This document shows, piece by piece, positions 42,866 through 42,908 of a stretch of DNA of 42,908 bases (position 1 is its first letter; each line of letters begins with the position of its first letter). The position numbers and the translations under genes were made by a program. The notes below the pieces were generated by a model that worked only from the letters and a program-made list of their open reading frames with translations, was not told where the DNA came from and did no database searches. Source of the DNA: Legionella santicrucis (GTDB lineage Bacteria; Pseudomonadota; Gammaproteobacteria; Legionellales; Legionellaceae); the NCBI RefSeq assembly GCF_001468135.1, contig NZ_LNYU01000085.1, positions 1 through 42,908 on the forward strand, in the 5' to 3' direction.

Positions 42866-42908
42866 CATTTCACCTGCCGCCTACGTGCCGCGGCTTGTCC
42901 GCGGCATC
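42853..42908. repeat. Possible insertion-element tip with perfect hairpin
   Basis: Composition changes at about 42853: GGGTCTGTTGACATTT resembles a terminal inverted repeat of IS elements and follows CTAG, a target often duplicated by IS5-like elements. At 42886-42906 TGCCGCGG, loop CTTGT, CCGCGGCA make a perfect 8-base-pair hairpin, a palindrome I associate with Legionella intergenic repeats. The window ends here, so the other end cannot be seen. Confidence 0.45.

Noticed and set aside
1..42908. CRISPR array, tRNA or rRNA genes
   Set aside because: No regularly spaced direct repeats, no cloverleaf and no rRNA-like conserved stretch were seen; the repeated structures are palindromic elements.

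Overview
The window looks like chromosomal DNA from a Legionella species. It is AT-rich, and every confident gene reads as gammaproteobacterial. Three features are Legionella-specific: a locus that I read as the Dot/Icm effector SidI with its regulator MesI, a tandem PmrA-type box in front of a small HAD-like protein, and a large protein with a repeat-like module ('DYSGRTF...YEYAYWAKD') that I associate with Legionella effector-like proteins. The species cannot be fixed from sequence reading alone. No rRNA, tRNA or CRISPR array was seen.

Left part (1-16000) is mainly metabolic and on the + strand. It holds type II NADH dehydrogenase (ndh), then a malonate decarboxylase operon (mdcA, a fused mdcC-mdcD, mdcE, mdcG, mdcB) without mdcH or a transporter. 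A cyclic-nucleotide-binding protein and a DipZ-type membrane thiol-disulfide protein follow, then a hotdog thioesterase-like gene, a CsbD/PRC-barrel stress pair, and a compact cyanophycin operon: synthetase cphA, cyanophycinase cphB and isoaspartyl peptidase iaaA. Together the last three can make, open and fully hydrolyse the Asp-Arg storage polymer.

Middle part (16000-26700) holds a decayed GloVer-repeat gene, a 59-residue DUF1328 membrane protein, a ferritin-like protein, two tandem aromatic amino acid permease paralogues behind an OmpA-type lipoprotein, a Legionella-type membrane protein, an AddB-like PD-(D/E)XK nuclease with iron-sulfur cysteines, and a PlsC-type acyltransferase. Large palindromic repeats sit between several of these genes.

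The effector region (26700-34400) holds mesI and sidI (minus strand, with a PmrA-like promoter), a GNAT and a divergent Lrp/AsnC regulator, and an 834-residue effector-like protein with an 80% GC patch near its C-terminus. An IS5-family transposase remnant follows.

The right end (36900-42900) is the most unusual part and reads as a small natural-product locus. On the minus strand a probable iron/2-oxoglutarate radical halogenase of the BesD type (HxG in place of HxD), an SHMT-fold PLP enzyme and a LysE-type exporter form a tight operon, divergent from a LysR regulator. On the plus strand, converging on it, lie a D12-class methyltransferase fused to an antibiotic-biosynthesis-monooxygenase domain and a short-chain dehydrogenase. 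I infer that it makes and exports a chlorinated or otherwise modified amino acid. The window ends inside what may be the tip of an insertion sequence or palindromic repeat.
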